A program made the position numbers and the translations under genes. The notes under the pieces are model-generated. The model saw only the letters and a program-made list of their open reading frames with translations, did no database searches and had not been told where the DNA came from. A stretch of 64,000 nt of DNA from Odobenus rosmarus divergens (lineage: Eukaryota > Chordata > Mammalia > Carnivora > Odobenidae): positions 1,211,991 through 1,275,990 of the forward strand of contig NW_004451005.1 of the NCBI RefSeq assembly GCF_000321225.1, read 5' to 3'. Below are positions 63,988-64,000 of the stretch, one piece after another; position 1 is the stretch's first letter; each line of letters starts with the position of its first letter.

Positions 63988-64000
63988 TATATTCTAAATT

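Larger units (their letters stand above)
54173..64000 (+). other. CERT1: CERT1 intron after exon F (partial)
   Basis: At least 9.8 kb of intron continuing past the window. It contains a SINE at 54.9 kb, the antisense endogenous retrovirus at 55.6-63.1 kb, an antisense L1 remnant at 63.1-63.76 kb and a SINE at the right edge. The expected next exon, carrying the FFAT motif, is not present here. Confidence 0.8.

Overview
The window is one stretch of a mammalian genome lying inside a single protein-coding gene on the + strand, CERT1 (COL4A3BP, GPBP), the ceramide transfer protein. Six consecutive coding exons are visible, together encoding about residues 78-310 of the roughly 598-residue protein (residue numbers follow the human protein as I remember it). 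They cover the end of the PH domain, the serine-repeat motif, the first middle-region helices, an acidic segment and a basic coiled-coil-like segment. Reading frame and splice phase are continuous across all six exons, and every intron boundary is GT-AG. The start codon and first exons lie upstream. The FFAT-motif exon and the START domain lie beyond position 64000.

The organism is a carnivoran. At least 33 tRNA-Lys-derived Can-SINEs (SINEC) are scattered through the introns, many with intact target-site duplications (TSDs). Their consensus head and CT-rich/AATAAA tail match neither the canid nor the felid subfamily as I know them, so an arctoid (bear, pinniped or mustelid lineage) is most likely. 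I cannot name the species.

Layout: 1-12769 is intron with ancient repeats and a near full-span old L1 (about 3.4-8.9 kb). That L1 is interrupted by a U2 snRNA retropseudogene and by a Can-SINE that itself carries a short insert matching the 5' half of tRNA-Trp. Exon A (12770-12886) is followed by two SINEs in close succession and a 20.7-kb intron. Exons B (33619-33726) and C (34530-34668) are only 803 bp apart. Exon D is at 39810-39893. The next 10-kb intron holds a degraded L1 with nested SINEs and a perfect TG/CA inverted repeat. Exon E is at 49867-50024 and exon F at 54080-54172. The last intron carries a defective two-LTR endogenous retrovirus on the minus strand (55632-63071) with three SINEs inside it.

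There is no sign of a second functional gene, a CRISPR array, an operon or a novel multi-gene system. Everything outside the six exons is intron or transposable-element derived. The most unusual item is the tRNA-Trp half flanked by a 15-bp duplication at 8.1 kb. Other points of interest are the ERV, which combines gammaretrovirus-like coding remnants with a lysine-type primer site, and an unclassified pair of related ~220-bp segments at 23.6 and 29.4 kb.
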